Assembly (NCBI RefSeq): GCF_024519725.1
Contig: NZ_JALJRK010000020.1
Span: forward strand, 11,325 to 75,324
Length of the DNA stretch: 64,000 nucleotides
Source of the DNA: Microvirga sp. Mcv34
GTDB taxonomy: Bacteria > Pseudomonadota > Alphaproteobacteria > Rhizobiales > Beijerinckiaceae
Direction: 5' to 3'
The position numbers were made by a program, and so were the translations under genes. The stretch's first letter is position 1. Each line of letters opens with the position of its first letter. Below, piece after piece: positions 63,948 to 64,000 of this stretch. Under the pieces are notes generated by a model, which ran no database searches, was not told the DNA's origin, and worked only from the letters and a program-made list of their open reading frames with translations.

Positions 63948-64000
63948 GCTGACCCCTGAAAAACAATTTGGGGCAGTCTATAATTATGATATAGTATTTC

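Overview
The window is a chromosomal segment of a high-GC alphaproteobacterium. The best guess is order Hyphomicrobiales, family Methylobacteriaceae, for example Microvirga. The basis is the coding GC of roughly 65-70 %, the gene order HAD/ribF/(DUF3095, msrB)/ileS/lspA/M16-M16/pgi/mutL, the neighbourhood lrp/ELM1/trxB/lsrB-like LysR, a MutL carrying the endonuclease motif, DUF992, DUF3095, DUF3775 and PilZ proteins, and an HWE-type histidine kinase tail at the left edge. The genus is an inference. I saw no rRNA, tRNA, CRISPR array, transposase, integrase or phage gene.

Layout. 1-1515: end of a sensor kinase, two small conserved hypothetical genes, and a candidate structured RNA with a near-consensus promoter. 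1530-4058: a low-GC accessory island with an XRE regulator, an ASCH protein and an overlapping PIN-GNAT-PUA-like fusion; this is the most promising undescribed system here. 4159-7277: a frameshifted ZIP metal transporter, an RTX protein, and an SRPBCC/ArsR pair. 7642-12838: an Ala/Lys-rich protein, hisS (with a low-GC mosaic core), a YecD-like hydrolase with a divergent TetR regulator, an omega-aminotransferase and a copper-chaperone-like protein. 13017-29519: housekeeping block with an EAL protein, HAD phosphatase, ribF, DUF3095, msrB, ileS-lspA, a secreted hypothetical, two M16 peptidases, pgi, mutL and PilZ. 29631-36147: aldo/keto reductase, a DUF4242-cyclase fusion, a low-GC lipoprotein, uvrB and DUF808. 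36347-45493: phytase-esterase-like protein, a 1207-residue MmeI-like restriction-modification enzyme, small hypotheticals, a C13 peptidase, and a compact DUF486-DUF3052-YnfA operon. 45568-57480: sugar dehydrogenase, VOC protein, TctC-type binding protein, aminotransferase, a propeller-RTX protein, DUF992, an EF-G paralogue and acyl-CoA synthetase. 57751-63947: the lsrB-like/trxB/ELM1 run with divergent lrp, then a large RTX adhesin-like protein.

How it fits together. Most of the window is core metabolism, translation and repair. The accessory layer is recognisable by lower GC: the ASCH/PIN-GNAT island (about 1530-4060), the core of hisS (about 8797-9250), a lipoprotein (31777-32154) and the presumed target-recognition region of the restriction-modification protein (about 39430-40130). 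Palindromic intergenic repeats of several families punctuate the chromosome. One has landed in frame inside the restriction-modification gene. Three RTX-type proteins lack any type I secretion genes nearby.
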